Source: Phytophthora sp. 'mugwort' (Eukaryota; Oomycota; Peronosporomycetes; Peronosporales; Peronosporaceae). From it: a stretch of DNA of 64,000 nucleotides. Numbering within the stretch: the first letter of the stretch is position 1; each line of letters opens with the position of its first letter. Of this stretch, positions 44,392 through 55,559 are shown in pieces. The translations under genes and the position numbers were made by a program. A model generated the notes under the pieces. The model made no database searches. It saw only the letters and a list, made by a program, of their open reading frames with translations, and was not told where the DNA came from. Location of the stretch: assembly GCA_033558025.1 (NCBI GenBank), contig JAUCEF010000018.1:3720001-3784000 (forward strand), read 5' to 3'.

Positions 44392-44989
44392 GTATATCGC
44401 TGCCTATCAAGCTCGGATACTAAAGAAGGATATGTAACCCTTTAGCTTCGCTCCTCCCGACGCAGCGTGGAGTCTTCCATTTGGGCGAGAGCCACGGCGC
44501 TGCTGATCATCTGGGGATCGCTTTCGGTCGGCATTAGCAAAACACTTGTGTATGCTGTTCTGTTGGATTGTGAATTAAGGAAGTGGAGCGCGCTTTCGGT
44601 ACTTTGGCGGGAATTGTGCCGTAGATCGTTCCAGTGCCGTTATTCGATAACTTATAAATATGGATATATACACGGGGTTCTGTAAATACTTTCTAGAAGG
44701 CTGACAAACTACCGTACCTTATTTAAGAAGACAGCTAAGTAAACTACGTTAATCCTGGTAGTGCTAACGGTTACGTTAGTACCTACAGCCCAACAGGGAT
44801 GAATCGCCTCCAAGAAATTGATTCTATACAAAATTCAAATGAGGCGGTCTTATAAAAGTGCCTTTTTGTTTTAACGTATTGAATTTGGAAAGGATAGCAG
44901 GTGAAAAGAATAATATATTGGGGTAAAAATATGAGTTTGCAATAAATCAATACAAATATGAGTTTGCGTTTTTTAGGTCTGGTAAGATA
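44392..44989. other. No gene recognised
   Basis: AT-rich DNA between the LTR-like segment and the RPA1 remnant. Confidence 0.5.
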
Positions 44990-45660
44990 TGTGCACGATG
45001 CTATGCAGCGCTCCTGGACAGTGTGCATCTTGATGCTACTGATCGTGATTATTATGCCATCAAGAAGCCTTACTACACTGTCGCTGCTGACCACGATGTT
45101 GACATGTCAGGCAAATCGACCGTTAATTTGCTCCTTCTCTAATGGCCGTATCAAGACACCAACTCGGCGTTTGCGCTTCCCGATTCTCCTGTCGAACTTT
45201 CGTTTGGCGCAGAAGCCGACATCTTCCCAGTGCACGACAACACGGTGGTTTTCTATGAACCTGCTTTTCAGCTCATGCCTCTAACTGACCTGCCGACTCA
45301 AGACCCTGTCGCTACTCCTACCATTCACGGTGTATTTTGAACATTGTCCCCAAAAGGGCTATCACCACGCGCAAAGGTATCGAGACTCAAAAGCGCGAAT
45401 TCCTGCTCGTTGACGACTCCGAAGCTGAGATTTTATGTACCACCTGGGGCCAGGTTGCTACGGAAGTTGAAATATTCTAAAGGACCGTCTGATTCTGATC
45501 ACCCGCTGCCAGATCTCAGACTACATGGGCGTGCGTTCACTAAACATTTGGATCGGTTCCGTTGCTCACACGAACCCGCGCTTTCCCGGTCCATCCATCG
45601 GAAGGCCTGGTTCACAGCTCTCGCTCCAGGACATCAGTTCACGTCGCTCCACGGATAATT
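44990..45660 (+). pseudogene. RPA1-like (replication protein A large subunit) OB-fold remnant
   Basis: Consecutive plus-strand pieces in different frames align by pattern with the tandem OB folds of RPA1. First come DATDRDYYAIKKPYYTVAA and then ALPDSPVELSFGAEADI and HDNTVVFYEPAFQLMPL (end of DBD-A and linker). Next is TQKREFLLVDDSEAEILCT followed by TWGQ (the KRxxxLxDxS...WG signature of DBD-B). Then comes SDYMGVRSLNIWIGSVAHTN (the VSDxxGxSL...NP signature). A TAA interrupts the first piece and two frame changes follow, so it is dead. Neither the N-terminal domain nor the C-terminal zinc-finger OB fold is present. It could derive from the host gene or from a Helitron that carried an RPA gene. 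Confidence 0.7.
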
Positions 45661-46500
45661 TCAACGACACCTCCACCTCCTCGGTTTTTCGTTTACCATC
45701 TCTTTTAATCACAATCATAACCACCACCATCACACCTGAAAACAAACAGCACTACCAGCCCAATCCTCTAGTTACTGTATCTAATATAAAGAGGTTAAAG
45801 CGGTCCAGTTTTTTGCCTTGCTGCTTGATGGGATTGGCTGAAACTCGAATATTATAACCAATCTGTACCCGCAGTCTATCGACCAGTCAGAAACGACCCA
45901 CCGACGGATGGGCGGTTGGTGGTCGGAATGTGGTCGTCAGCTACCGATACTGTGCCTTGAGGCACTCGTTTTACCGTCGACTAGCGCCACACAACCAGCA
46001 TCGAGGTCTCCCCATGCTCCTTTTTCCGCCCTTGCTCGGCTCCTGTGCCTGTCACCACGCGTTGCACATCGCAATCCTGCTAAATTAGCGGGTCCGGATC
46101 CGGATTTCACGGAGCCAATATTAGTGCCATGAACCAAGCAAGCAAGCAACGTTGGGGATATAAAAAGCCCATACAAAACACATTTGGCCAATCGGCTCGA
46201 GGCAAATACCCCAGACCCCAGTGTTGCGAAGAAATCCTTTGCTGCGTACCTCTCGCTGTATAAGTCTTTCTATACTCATGCCAAATATAGACTTATTTAA
46301 AATATCATTTGCTGGGTAACGGCCTCACAGAAACGGGTCAAAAGGGGGGAAGGTGCCGTCGCCGCCACCAGGGAAGAAGAAACCTCCGGCCCACAACAAA
46401 GCGGAGCCTGAGTCTATTGCCCCCCCCCCCCCCCCCCGCTTCATCGCGTAGAGAGGTTCAGTAGAGCGGGGTTTATTCCTTTATATCCGCTTGCCTCAAC
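45661..46500. other. Upstream region of the SAPS gene
   Basis: No coding motif. It contains an 18-base poly-C run at 46420-46437, about 65 bp before the SAPS start codon. Confidence 0.5.
46420..46437. repeat. Poly-C run (18) upstream of SAPS gene
   Basis: C18 lies 63 bp before the start codon, so it is probably in the promoter or 5' leader. Confidence 0.95.
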
Positions 46501-49012
46501 ATGTCGTTGTTCTCCGCTATGGCCGACGAGAGCAGCGTGTGGGCGCAAGGTTCGTCGCTCTTCAACATCTCGAGCCCGCTTAACGACCTGCTGGAGAAGG
46601 ACGACTTCACGCTGGAGCAGGTGCTTCAGGAAGATGAGCTCGTGCAGGAGGTCAAGACGCGCAACTCGAAGCTGTTGGACTTGTACGTCCATCCAAAGCA
46701 ACGTTATTTTGCCGTTTAAAGCGTTATATTTAAGGCTTGTACTGATCTACTCCCTCCTCGTTTTCACATATTGTGCCTATCCTAGCCTCTCGCAAGACGT
46801 CGTCGTGCAGAAGCTCGTCGAATACGTGGTGCGCACGCCTGAGGACCCGTCCGACGATATGCGCACGCTTAAGTACCCGTACATGTCGTGCGAGGTTATC
46901 TGCTGCGACATCACCAGCATCACCGAGACGCTCGTCACGGCCTCGGAGGGCAAAATTGTCGATACACTATTTGAGTTCCTGTATCAGACGGAAGTGCTGG
47001 ATCCACGGCTGGCTGGCTACTTTGAGAAGATCGTGACGATGCTCATGGTGCGCAAGCCGCAGGAGATGACGGCGTTGCTTAATAAAAACTCGGAGCAGCT
47101 ACTCGCGGGTTTCGCACGCCACACGGCTAGCTTTTCCATCGCTGAGTTGCTTAAGCGCCTATTGCAGCCCTACCAGACCGACTACATGGACGACTGCATG
47201 GATTTTCCTGGCATGTCGATGGGCTTCCCGCCTTCTAATTCGTGGTACGGAGCAGAGGAGGACGATGGATTGACCGGCAGTGGCACCCCAACCGCCTCGA
47301 AGGAGAAGACGCTCGTGTGGCAATCGGAGCCGACCGTTGTGGACTTGCTGCTCGCGACTCTCGGCGACCCTAAGGCCGACAGTGACGCACACAAGCACGC
47401 GTCGGAAGTGCTGGTGGACATTATTCACTGCGGAACGCGTGCGCAGCAGACCGACCCGGCTTCGCCTGCGAGCTCGAGCGCACCTGTATCCTTTGCGCTG
47501 CTTGAACACTTGGAAACGAAGGAAGTGGCGGACAAACTGGTAACGCTCGCTGTCCCTGCGGCAGAGGATTCTTCCGCGTCGTGTGTGTCGTCAATGACAG
47601 GGGCGATTTCTGTACTAAGCGCGCTGCTATCGCGTGCTACGAATGCACAGTACTGTGCAACTGATGAGATGCCGCCGGCTGTGGCTTGCGCGGTGGAGCG
47701 TCTGCCCCAGATTTGTGCGATCCTTAAGTCGGATGGAGCGGATGCCGGTACGATCCGTAACCAGCGCCACCAGGAGATCCCGCGTTTGGGACTGCGTCGA
47801 CTGAAGATGGTCGGGCTTGTGGTGCTGCTGATGCAGTCCAAATACCAGAAGGTGGATATCGCGCTGCTGGAGCAACACGCCATTGAGATCTGCCTGGACT
47901 TGTTCTTTAAATTCGAGTCGGTGAACATGCTTCATGCTGACGTTGAGAGCATGGTGATTGGCATCTTAGAAAGTGGCAGCCATGAATTGCTGGTAGGATT
48001 AGTCAAAGAAGCGCGCCTGCTGCCGCGTATCATTGAAGCCCACGAGAAGAACGACGAAGCTGTTGCGGTCGCTAAGGGGTTTTCCCTCGGATATGTTGGC
48101 CACCTTCACCGCATCTGCAACATGCTAATGACAATGCTGGAGGATGTTCGCGGTAGCACGAACGAGGAGGGTTCTCTGAACGAGATGCGGCACGCGGACA
48201 CAGTGTTGGAGCTTTTCGAAGAGGATGAAGTCACGTGGAAAAAGTGGGAAGAGCTGTCGACTAAAGTGCTAGCCCCTATCTACGAGCGCGAACGTTTACC
48301 TCTTGGTGGCGTAACTATTTCTCAGGGAAGCGAGGATCCGTACTCGGTTATGGGCTTCAACCAGAACGATGAGCTGCTTAATGCTCAGTTTGCAGAAATG
48401 CTGGGCGCTTCCGGCTTCGGTTCTGACCCGAACGGTTTTGATACGGACTTCGATGTGAAAGACAGTGACACACCCATGCTACCGGAGATCATGAACGACA
48501 GCAGCAGTAGCGAGGAAGAAGATGAGGAGGAGCTTGCACGGCAGGAAGGTGCTGACAAGGGTAACGAGGGCAGTGCGGGTACTGACCGATGGGCAAACTT
48601 CGAGTCTGGCGGCAGTTGGGCCAAATTTGAGGACACTTTTGAGGACATTCCGTTCGAGCCTATCCCCGGTATGGAAAACGATGACTTTGACGATTGTGAG
48701 CCAGTGCCAGAGATTGTAACCACTGCAGACTTAGCTGTAAACGCCGCGGCTCGTGCTGTTGCTCCTACTGAAGCTTCTCCTGCTTCTGTCGCGGAGGAAG
48801 CGGCAACAGATGCGACGGCGACGGAGACAACCTCGGAAAGTAGTGCAATGGAGGAAGCTGCTACAACGGATGAAGCTACTACAACGGAGACGGAGACGAA
48901 AGCCGAGACGACGGAGGAGAGTAGCACCGCTAGCGACGTGGCACCTAGTGCCGAGGCAGCTGCAGTAGAAGAAACTTCAGAGGATGCTGCAGCCTCGGAG
49001 GCGCAGGCGTGA
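46501..49012 (+). CDS. SAPS-domain protein, PP6 regulatory-subunit type, 802 aa
   Basis: Two exons, 46501-46682 and 46786-49012 (intron GTACGT...CCTAG, 103 bp), rebuild the family's conserved start: LLEKDDFTLEQVLQEDELVQ, then KLLDFLSQ across the junction. KYPYMSCEVICCDI and DPRLAGYFEKIVTMLMVRKP are SAPS signatures. The helical repeat domain spans about residues 25-520. The C-terminal 200 residues are acidic and low complexity, rich in Glu, Ser, Thr and Ala, with WANFESGGSWAKFED before the tail. SAPS proteins (yeast Sit4-associated, animal PPP6R) scaffold PP6-type phosphatase and set its targets in cell-cycle and stress signalling. It is convergent with the helicase gene. Confidence 0.92.
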
Positions 49013-49607
49013 ATTGACAGACAATAGATTCGCTCTTTGATGGGGCGCAGCCGCGCGGCGATCGCCTTACGGCAGACAAATAAGCCGACGCCCCAGTATC
49101 ATGTAGTAGTTTTCCCTATAGTTTTTTGTTAAGCTTCCTTGCCCCCGTGTTTGGCACAGTCGGTCCCCTGTGATGTTACAGTACATACGGATTGAAAAAA
49201 AAAAAAACTGCTACCGTCTTACTAAGTACCTCGTACCAGACGCCTAGGCGTTCAAATAGAATAGACTCGCTCTATTCGAATAGAACGTCTAGGCGTTGTA
49301 TTAATGTGAAACAACGAAAGTTGGAAAGAACGAGCACCATGACGGTACATTATGCATCCGTGCTATCAGCGTGCAACGTGTAGAGTGGGCCAATGACCAA
49401 TGAATATCGTTTGAATGGCACCAGGAATGCTGTACAGGTACGTAGAATCACCTTACAGTTCTCGTTGAGCATTTCATCAGGCTAGTTTTAACTTTAAAAA
49501 TATGAATGTGAGGTTTCAGAAGCTTTCCTGGGCGGTGGTGGTAAACCTGGCTGTAAGCTAGTAGTATTTGGTGTGATGGCTTGTTTTGATTAACACGACA
49601 CAATTCT
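49013..49607. other. Convergent 3' region of SAPS and helicase genes
   Basis: About 600 bp without a recognisable gene. It contains an oligo-A run (49195-49207) and the hairpin at 49239-49298. Confidence 0.5.
49239..49298. repeat. Inverted repeat / hairpin in SAPS 3' region
   Basis: Left arm GACGCCTAGGCGTTC (49239) pairs with GAACGTCTAGGCGTT (49283-49297) with one mismatch. The interior (AATAGAATAG ... CTATTCGAATAG) is itself partly self-complementary, giving a long compound stem. It could be a small foldback element or a 3'-end signal. Confidence 0.75.
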
Positions 49608-49670
49608 CGATCGAGATCAGGACGTCGGAGACGGGAACCCTCAGCGTCTCCGACGTCCTGATCTCGATCG
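49608..49670. terminator. Perfect 26-bp inverted repeat spanning the helicase stop codon
   Basis: Bases 49608-49633 are the exact reverse complement of 49645-49670, with an 11-base loop (GGAACCCTCAG). On the helicase mRNA the 5' arm encodes the final RS/RG-rich residues, the loop contains the TGA stop (49643-49641), and the 3' arm is the start of the 3' UTR. It is labelled terminator only for want of a better type; the actual role is unknown. Confidence 0.9.
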
Positions 49671-52498
49671 TGATCGAGACGGTGACCGACGTCGACTACG
49701 ATCTCGGTCACGGTCTCGCCCTCTGCTCCTACTGCGACTGCTTCGGCTTCTACTGGAGCTGGAGCTCCGTCGCCAACGACGATCGCGTGAAGGTGACCTT
49801 CGACGGCGTCTGTGATCACGTTCCGACGAACTTGAGCGGGATCGCCCGCGGCGTCGATATCTTGGTTTCGACCTGCTACGACCACAAGAACGACTTCGAT
49901 GGCGGCGACTTGTAGGACGTGACTCCCTTTCTGGCTGCAAGTGGGGGCTTCGGTTGGACGGAGGTCCTACCTTTGGTACACTTTTAGTTGCCTTCTTATC
50001 TTCATCAGGCCTAGCCACTACGATAGTAGGTACAGGCGGAGGAAGAACTGGTAAGGTAGTGCTGGTGGCTGGAATGCCTGGCGTAATTTGCACTCGTTGT
50101 TGGGGCGGCGGCGGTGGGACTGCAACAATTGGAGTGAAGGTGGCCACTGAAGCTAACGGAGCCGATGCTGGGGGTGGACGCGGTGCAAGAAAGCTCATAG
50201 CTGAAGTGTTTGGTGGTGGAACCTTTGCTGGTGCGTCGCGTCCTAATGTTGACTTCACAAAACTTGAGCGAAAAGAAGTAGCTAGCGAGGTGGCAGATGC
50301 CGTAGCTTTCACAAACACAAACCTGTGCATTCCACCTGGTCTTGGTCCTGTTTTAGCGCCTCCAACGCCAGCGAAGCCCAAACCTTTGCGTTGATCAGCC
50401 TTGTTCTTTCCACGGCTGTCATTCCACCGCTCTAGCTCTGCAGCATCCTCTGCATCGAGCGTACCAATTTTGCTTTCCTCTGAAGCTCCTTTAGACGACG
50501 GTCCACTGCTTAAAGGAGAACTCTGCCAGACACTTGCACCATTGGCACCGCTACCCACTGCAGATGCAGGAGCTGCTGCTCCGCCTCGACGGAAACGCGG
50601 GTTCCGTTTAGCCAATGCAAGTAGCTCCGTTGATACTTGTTGTCCAGAGACGTCCATATTGTACACTAACTGAGCAGCAAACTGCGACTCGTTGCGAGTC
50701 ACCAGTGTGTACGCCGTGCCAGGCTCGAATCCCTCGTGGCCCATGCGTCCCGTACGACCGATGCGATGCACGTGGGTGTCGATATTTTTCGCCACATCAA
50801 AGTTCACGACATTTTTCACATTTTTCACATCAAGGCCACGAGCTGCCACGTCAGTAGCAACAAGAACACGGCACTCCCCATGTTTGAACCTCGCCAGTGC
50901 TTCCGCTCGCTCTTGCTGCGTCTTGTCACCATGCAAGCACAATGCTGGCGCTGTTGGGAAAGCGGCAGCTAAATTCTTTGCCAGTTCTTCACAGCCAGCC
51001 TTGCTACCAGCAAAAATAAGCAAACGTCCTTCTTCAACTAAGCCACGTATTTTTGCCATTAGCCACGGCCACTTCGCTCCATGGCCCGGCAGCACTACAG
51101 CAATCTGTCGAATCTCCTCATTCGCTTGACCCACCTGACCAATTGTAAGTTTCACTGGATTCGAAAGCACTTCTAACGCCAACGCTTCAATTCGCCGACG
51201 AAACGTGGCCGAAAACATTAGTGTTTGGCGGTCTGGACGAATTTGCCCCATGACGGAGCGCAGTTGTGGCTCGAACCCCATCTCAAACATGCGATCGGCT
51301 TCATCAAGAACCACAAATGTCACGCGGTTCATAGGAGCCGCCTTTTTCCGGATCATCTCGATAAGTCTTCCTGGTGTCGCGACAACGACCTCAACACCTT
51401 TCTTGAGCGCCTGAACTTGCTCCCACTTCCCTGCTCCTCCATAAATGGCAGCACAGGAAGCTCCATAGACCCCCAGAAACTTTTTAGCTTGCAAGTACGT
51501 CTGATGCGCCAACTCTCGCGTAGGTGCCAGTACAATTGCAATCGGCCCTTCACCCCGTCGCAACTCCCTTTGGTCCATCACGTGACGAACCATTGGCAAT
51601 GTAAACGCTAAAGTTTTTCCTGATCCTGTTTTGGCAATGCCGATCAAATCTCTCCCGCTAAGTGCCACTGGAAACGCTTGAGCCTGAATTGCCGTCGGAG
51701 CTTCCAGTCCGAGTTTCATTAGCGTCTGCAGCATCTTTCGGTCGAAATCGAGATGCATGAAAGACCTAACAGGAGCTGGCACGTCTACTCCGTCCACGCG
51801 AACACTCAACTCCGACCGAAGTTTTGCTACTTCTTGGTCGCTAAAAGCGAAATTTTCACTGTGCGGCGCATAGAAACTTTTCCGAAATGGTTCGTATGCC
51901 ACTGTAGAATGGTCGATTGGTGCCAGGACTTCCATCACTTTCTTTGCCATGTCGTCGGGAACGTCAGCGTCGTCCAGTTGCTTGGCAGTTGCGTAAACTT
52001 CCTCGTCTGAGTCTTGTTCGCCACCCACATTCAGACCCCCTCGAGGCTTCTTGGAACTCTACAAGCAACACATTGTGAAAAAATGTCAATGGTGAGGTAA
52101 GTGTAAAACGAACAGAAGATAATCGAACCCGAGCGCAGTCCTCCAGATAGCTGTCTGCGCCTTCGTCATCGTGGTTCAACACTTGCGGCTGTTATTCACA
52201 TAAGAAAATAGGTTAGATAATTTACCACTGCCAAAAAATTTCATTCGTGAATGATATTCGTTTGTCTTGTTTTCACCTTGTCAGCCACGCGTTTGGGCGG
52301 CGCGTTGTGCTGTTGCTTGACTTGGGCGTCGATTCCCTGCATGAAGGCGTCTAATGGGTCCACTTCGCCATCATCAGCGTCTGCAGCAGCAGAAGAATGT
52401 CGCTGTCGCTCATCTGCGCTGTCGTCGGCGTCGAAATAGTCCTTGGTTTGGGCCTTGCGCCGCGCGCCATGAAGATACTCGCGTCGCAACTGGTCCAT
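49641..52498 (-). CDS. DDX42: DEAD-box RNA helicase, DDX42 type, about 899 aa
   Basis: Three exons on the minus strand fit: 52498-52277, 52188-52129 (its donor GTTCGA is weak) and 52058-49641. I use the ATG at 52498; a GTG lies in frame just upstream. The N-terminus has DPLDAFM. The core has APVRSFMHLDF, motif I AKTGSGKT (about residue 236), PTRELAHQ, TPGRLIEM, DEAD (about 346), SAT (about 377) and HRIGRTGR (about 525). The run of GIAKTGSGKTLAF, KWEQVQALKKG and EIRQIAVVL is specifically DDX42-like. A Pro/Ala-rich linker leads to a C-terminal Arg/Ser-rich tail of about 95 residues, longer than expected. DDX42 acts with SF3b/U2 snRNP in splicing. It is divergent from LSM6. Confidence 0.92.
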
Positions 52499-52604
52499 GG
52501 TCGGCACAAATTCTTAAAGCGTTAAATGGCTGCTTTTTAGCGTTAAATTCAACCAATCAAACGTTTGTTTACAACCGCCCCCCCATTTTCATTAGTTAAT
52601 TAGT
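52499..52604. promoter_or_regulatory. Bidirectional promoter shared by DDX42 and LSM6
   Basis: Only 106 bp separate the two start codons. The 10-mer AGCGTTAAAT occurs twice in direct orientation (52518-52527 and 52539-52548), 21 bp apart, which is two helical turns. CCAAT follows at 52552. CCATTTTCATTAG at about 52583 near the LSM6 side is a candidate initiator. The arrangement suggests joint control of two splicing factors. Confidence 0.7.
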
Positions 52605-52943
52605 ATGGCGGAACATCAGCAGCAACCGAGCACCAAGAAGACGCCGTCCGACTTTCTCAAGGGCGTGCTTGGCCGCCCCGTGGACGTGAAGCTTAACAAC
52701 GGCGTGGAGTACAAGGGCGTGCTGGCGTGCCTTGATGGTTTCATGAACATTGCCATGGAGCAGACACAGGAATACCAGAACGGGCAGCTTAAGGCCCAAT
52801 ACGGCGACTGCTTCATCCGTGGTAACAACGGTCAGTGGCAAATAATGTTGCAATACTTTTATCTAGCTTCAAAAGCTGAGACTAACGCAAATATTGTGTT
52901 GTTTTGCACGTACGCAGTGTTGTACATTTCGGCCTCCAAGTGA
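52605..52943 (+). CDS. LSM6: U6 snRNA-associated Sm-like protein LSm6, 83 aa
   Basis: Two exons, 52605-52830 and 52918-52943, join RGNN to VLYIS (donor GTCAGT, acceptor ACGCAG). The intron is open, so the unspliced frame would give a false 112-residue protein. The Sm1 motif (PSDFLKGVLGRPVDVKLNNG, VLACLDGFMNI) and the Sm2 motif (IRGNNVLYIS) are those of LSm6, with the diagnostic EQTQEY and NGQLK between them. The length matches the family. LSm6 is part of the LSm1-7 ring (mRNA decay) and the LSm2-8 ring (U6 snRNP). Confidence 0.96.
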   Translation: MAEHQQQPSTKKTPSDFLKGVLGRPVDVKLNNGVEYKGVLACLDGFMNIAMEQTQEYQNGQLKAQYGDCFIRGNNGQWQIMLQYFYLASKAETNANIVLFCTYAVLYISASK

Positions 52944-53474
52944 GGATAATACTCACCCATTGGACTGGAGCTATCACCCCTGCAATATACAACGACGTTG
53001 ATACACCTGTCCAACCGTTTTCATTTGTTTTATGACACAATCTTTTCAGTTTGGCAGGGACCGCACGTGGCGGAATCATCGGCATCACGGTCTTGGAAGA
53101 CGTGCCTTATACGATTCAGATCGGTGGTTCTCTCAGTTGGAATGTGCGTAAAACCTATGAGGAAAGTCAACCTTGAGTCTTTGCAAGGTAGTTCGCGCTC
53201 AGTAGACAATTTCGCAGCCTCCAACGAGGCCTCCCGCCTCCAATATTTGCAGGTGTATTCAAGACTGATGATATGATATTTCGACCCGCCAGACGGAGGT
53301 TATTGAACATGGATAGGTATCACTGCAAATAATCGATTTTATGAAGGCGTTGTTCCACCCTCCTCCGGTAGCATCTCATCTTCGAAGATCTGACTCCCTC
53401 TGGTGGCAATCTTAACGCCACTGCGCCCAATGTGAGTTTAATCCTGACATCGCCAACACACTCGGCTCTTCTCA
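52944..53474 (+). other. Flank of LSM6 with a short unassigned coding relic
   Basis: A plus-strand frame around 53050-53178 (GGIIGITVLEDVPYTIQIGG, then SLSWNVRKTYEES) looks like real protein. It begins and ends without a gene context and stops at 53178. I could not assign it. The rest shows nothing. Confidence 0.35.
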
Positions 53475-54720
53475 TCACAAGTAAGTGATAAAACTTGTAA
53501 CAGATCTCGGGAAAGCACTCCGAAAACGTCGCCTTACCGTACATGTAATGCTGCGTAGTTTTTGCAGTTCTGAATACCATGCATTGCCTTGAGTGTTTTC
53601 TGAGAGCTTCGCAACTCTTCCTTCGCTGGTAACTCTGTCGGCTGTATCCGGTATTGCTTTAAAGTTGATGGGGGCAGGAGCCACCGCTACGTGCTGGAAC
53701 CACGCCAGGCAGCAGCGAGGCGCACTTTTAATCTAAAGGGGCATGTTTCTGTTGGAAGGATGGTTTCTTGAGCCGTGCACGTCTGATTCTCTCAAAGCGT
53801 GCATCCTGTTCTCAAGATTGACTGGGAATACATTGGGCGGGCTTGCCCACAGCCGTACACTGTCCAGCGACGTGACGTGGTATGCGTTAGGATTCCGTGC
53901 TACATCGAGGATCATTAATAACAGTATTGTACTTGTAATCGCCGATGACTCTGAAGATTGACCCTTTTTGCTTTGAAGATGTTCTTCTGATCACGAACAA
54001 GTTACAATAACGTATTTGCACTCTTACGTATTTCTCGAATTTCCAGCAGAGACTGGGAGACGTCTGCAGCGATTATCAACCCTGAGAGGTAAATGGTCCC
54101 TGCGGTCGACATGCATACAGAGAGGAAGAGCGCACTGAAAAATTCACAGAAAAGGCCACGAGTTCCGGCATAAGTCCTCGATGTCACGCGTGGCTTGTAC
54201 GACAAAGTGCTTCGCTGCAAATTTCCATACTGGGAGTACAAAATCACCTCTATCGATATTTTTGAGGAATAAGGTCATAGAGCGCTTTGTACAGCGGATA
54301 AATCCCTGTTAATGCCAAATGTACGCTTTGCAATCGTTCATGATGAAGCCAAAAGAGCGAGCCTTTCTTGAATAATTCTGGTCCAAATACGAGACGAGTC
54401 AGAGCAGGAGCGTGAATGGCCATTGTAATAGCTCCAAACTGCCACATGAACGGGACTGGGAATCCAAATACCGCACCCTTCGAGAAAGTACGTGCCGGAC
54501 TGCGATGCAGATTCCTAAAGATGCAAAAAACCATCTTGACGATCGAGAGATTGAAACCAGGAATGAAGGCGTTGATCTGAGAGAATCCTGCGACGCTTAA
54601 CATGAACATCATCAAGCTCAATCGAATCCAGAATATCCAGTTAGCAGCCCCACCCGTCGGATGGTGATCGTAGTCGCAAGCACTCCAGCAAGATAGCTAC
54701 GGTCAATACAGGGAGTGGGG
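53475..54720 (-). pseudogene. Multi-membrane-span oomycete protein, copy A, decayed
   Basis: On the minus strand, pieces in changing frames follow in order. They are HPTGGAANWIFWIRLSLMM (54650), FGFPVPFMWQFGAITMAIHA (54475), HLALTGIYPLYKALYDLIPQ (54320), LMPELVAFSVNF (54180), SLFLSVCMSTAGTIYLSG (54120) and VSQSLLEIREIRKSANTLL (54050). Further on come ILDVARNPNAYHVTSLDSV (53910) and WFQHVAVAPAPINF (53700). The LTGIYPLYKALY / MPELVxFSVD / YLSGL order matches a multi-span protein family I know from Phytophthora; no function is established. Copy B at 55.6-62.3 kb has the same order. Confidence 0.65.
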
Positions 54721-55559
54721 TGAGGTGACAAATTAAAGCTACACGAGTGCGTGACGCGGTCTTGCAGTTTGTTCTAGTAGCTCAAGTCGCTCAACTGAAT
54801 ATGATCCTTGGCAACCCACATGAATTCCGTTCCACAGCCCTTCTAAACGACTCCACAGATCTGGCTCCTTCGATGAAGTCACATTTGCTGCTTCTCTCTG
54901 TTCCACGGGATTGTCCATATTTGACGCCTACAAAACAAGATAGATGCTCACTATGTGACTGTAGACGCTTCGTGGGGATACCGATGTCGTGTCGGGATAA
55001 AACTGAGAAAAGATGAGTGGTCTTCAGTTGTTATTTCAGTATGAAGTATGATGTCCGGATCTTTAGAAGCTGTGAGTTAAAAATACATATAAGGTCAAAT
55101 AATGTAAGAAGGACTCAAGCTGTCGGTTCTTGGCTGTATGTATGTTCTTTTAAATTCTACTTCAAAGCATGATGATTTGCCATTGAGCAATTCGAATTGG
55201 AGGCTGAAGTCAAGCACCTAGACATTAAAGGTGCCGTAGAAACAAAAGAAGTAAACTTCTACACATTTACAGCTAACCCCATTTAAAAAAAAGAGAGAAT
55301 GGGGTTAGTTGTTTATTTAACCCCCTCCGAAGAAACTCACCAAAATGATACTGCAGGAGGATTATCAGCGCGATGAACACATCACTTGCGTCTCTAGCAC
55401 GAATGCTAGCGGATACAGGGTGAAAATGCGCACTTGCTCCGTAGAAACGCGCTTAGAAATATGAACCATCCCATTTCAAGCATGATAAAAACTAGCAGGT
55501 TCACAACCGAAGCTATACTCCAGTTGTCAACATCGTTTGGGTACTAGGCAGCATTTTGG
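54721..55559. other. No gene recognised
   Basis: AT-rich spacer between copies A and B of the membrane-protein gene. The far upstream part of copy A and the downstream end of copy B may lie in it, but nothing convincing remains. Confidence 0.4.

Noticed and set aside
52831..52917. 112-residue LSm protein without an intron
   Set aside because: The family motif RGNNVLYIS is restored only by splicing; the unspliced insert does not match any LSm6.
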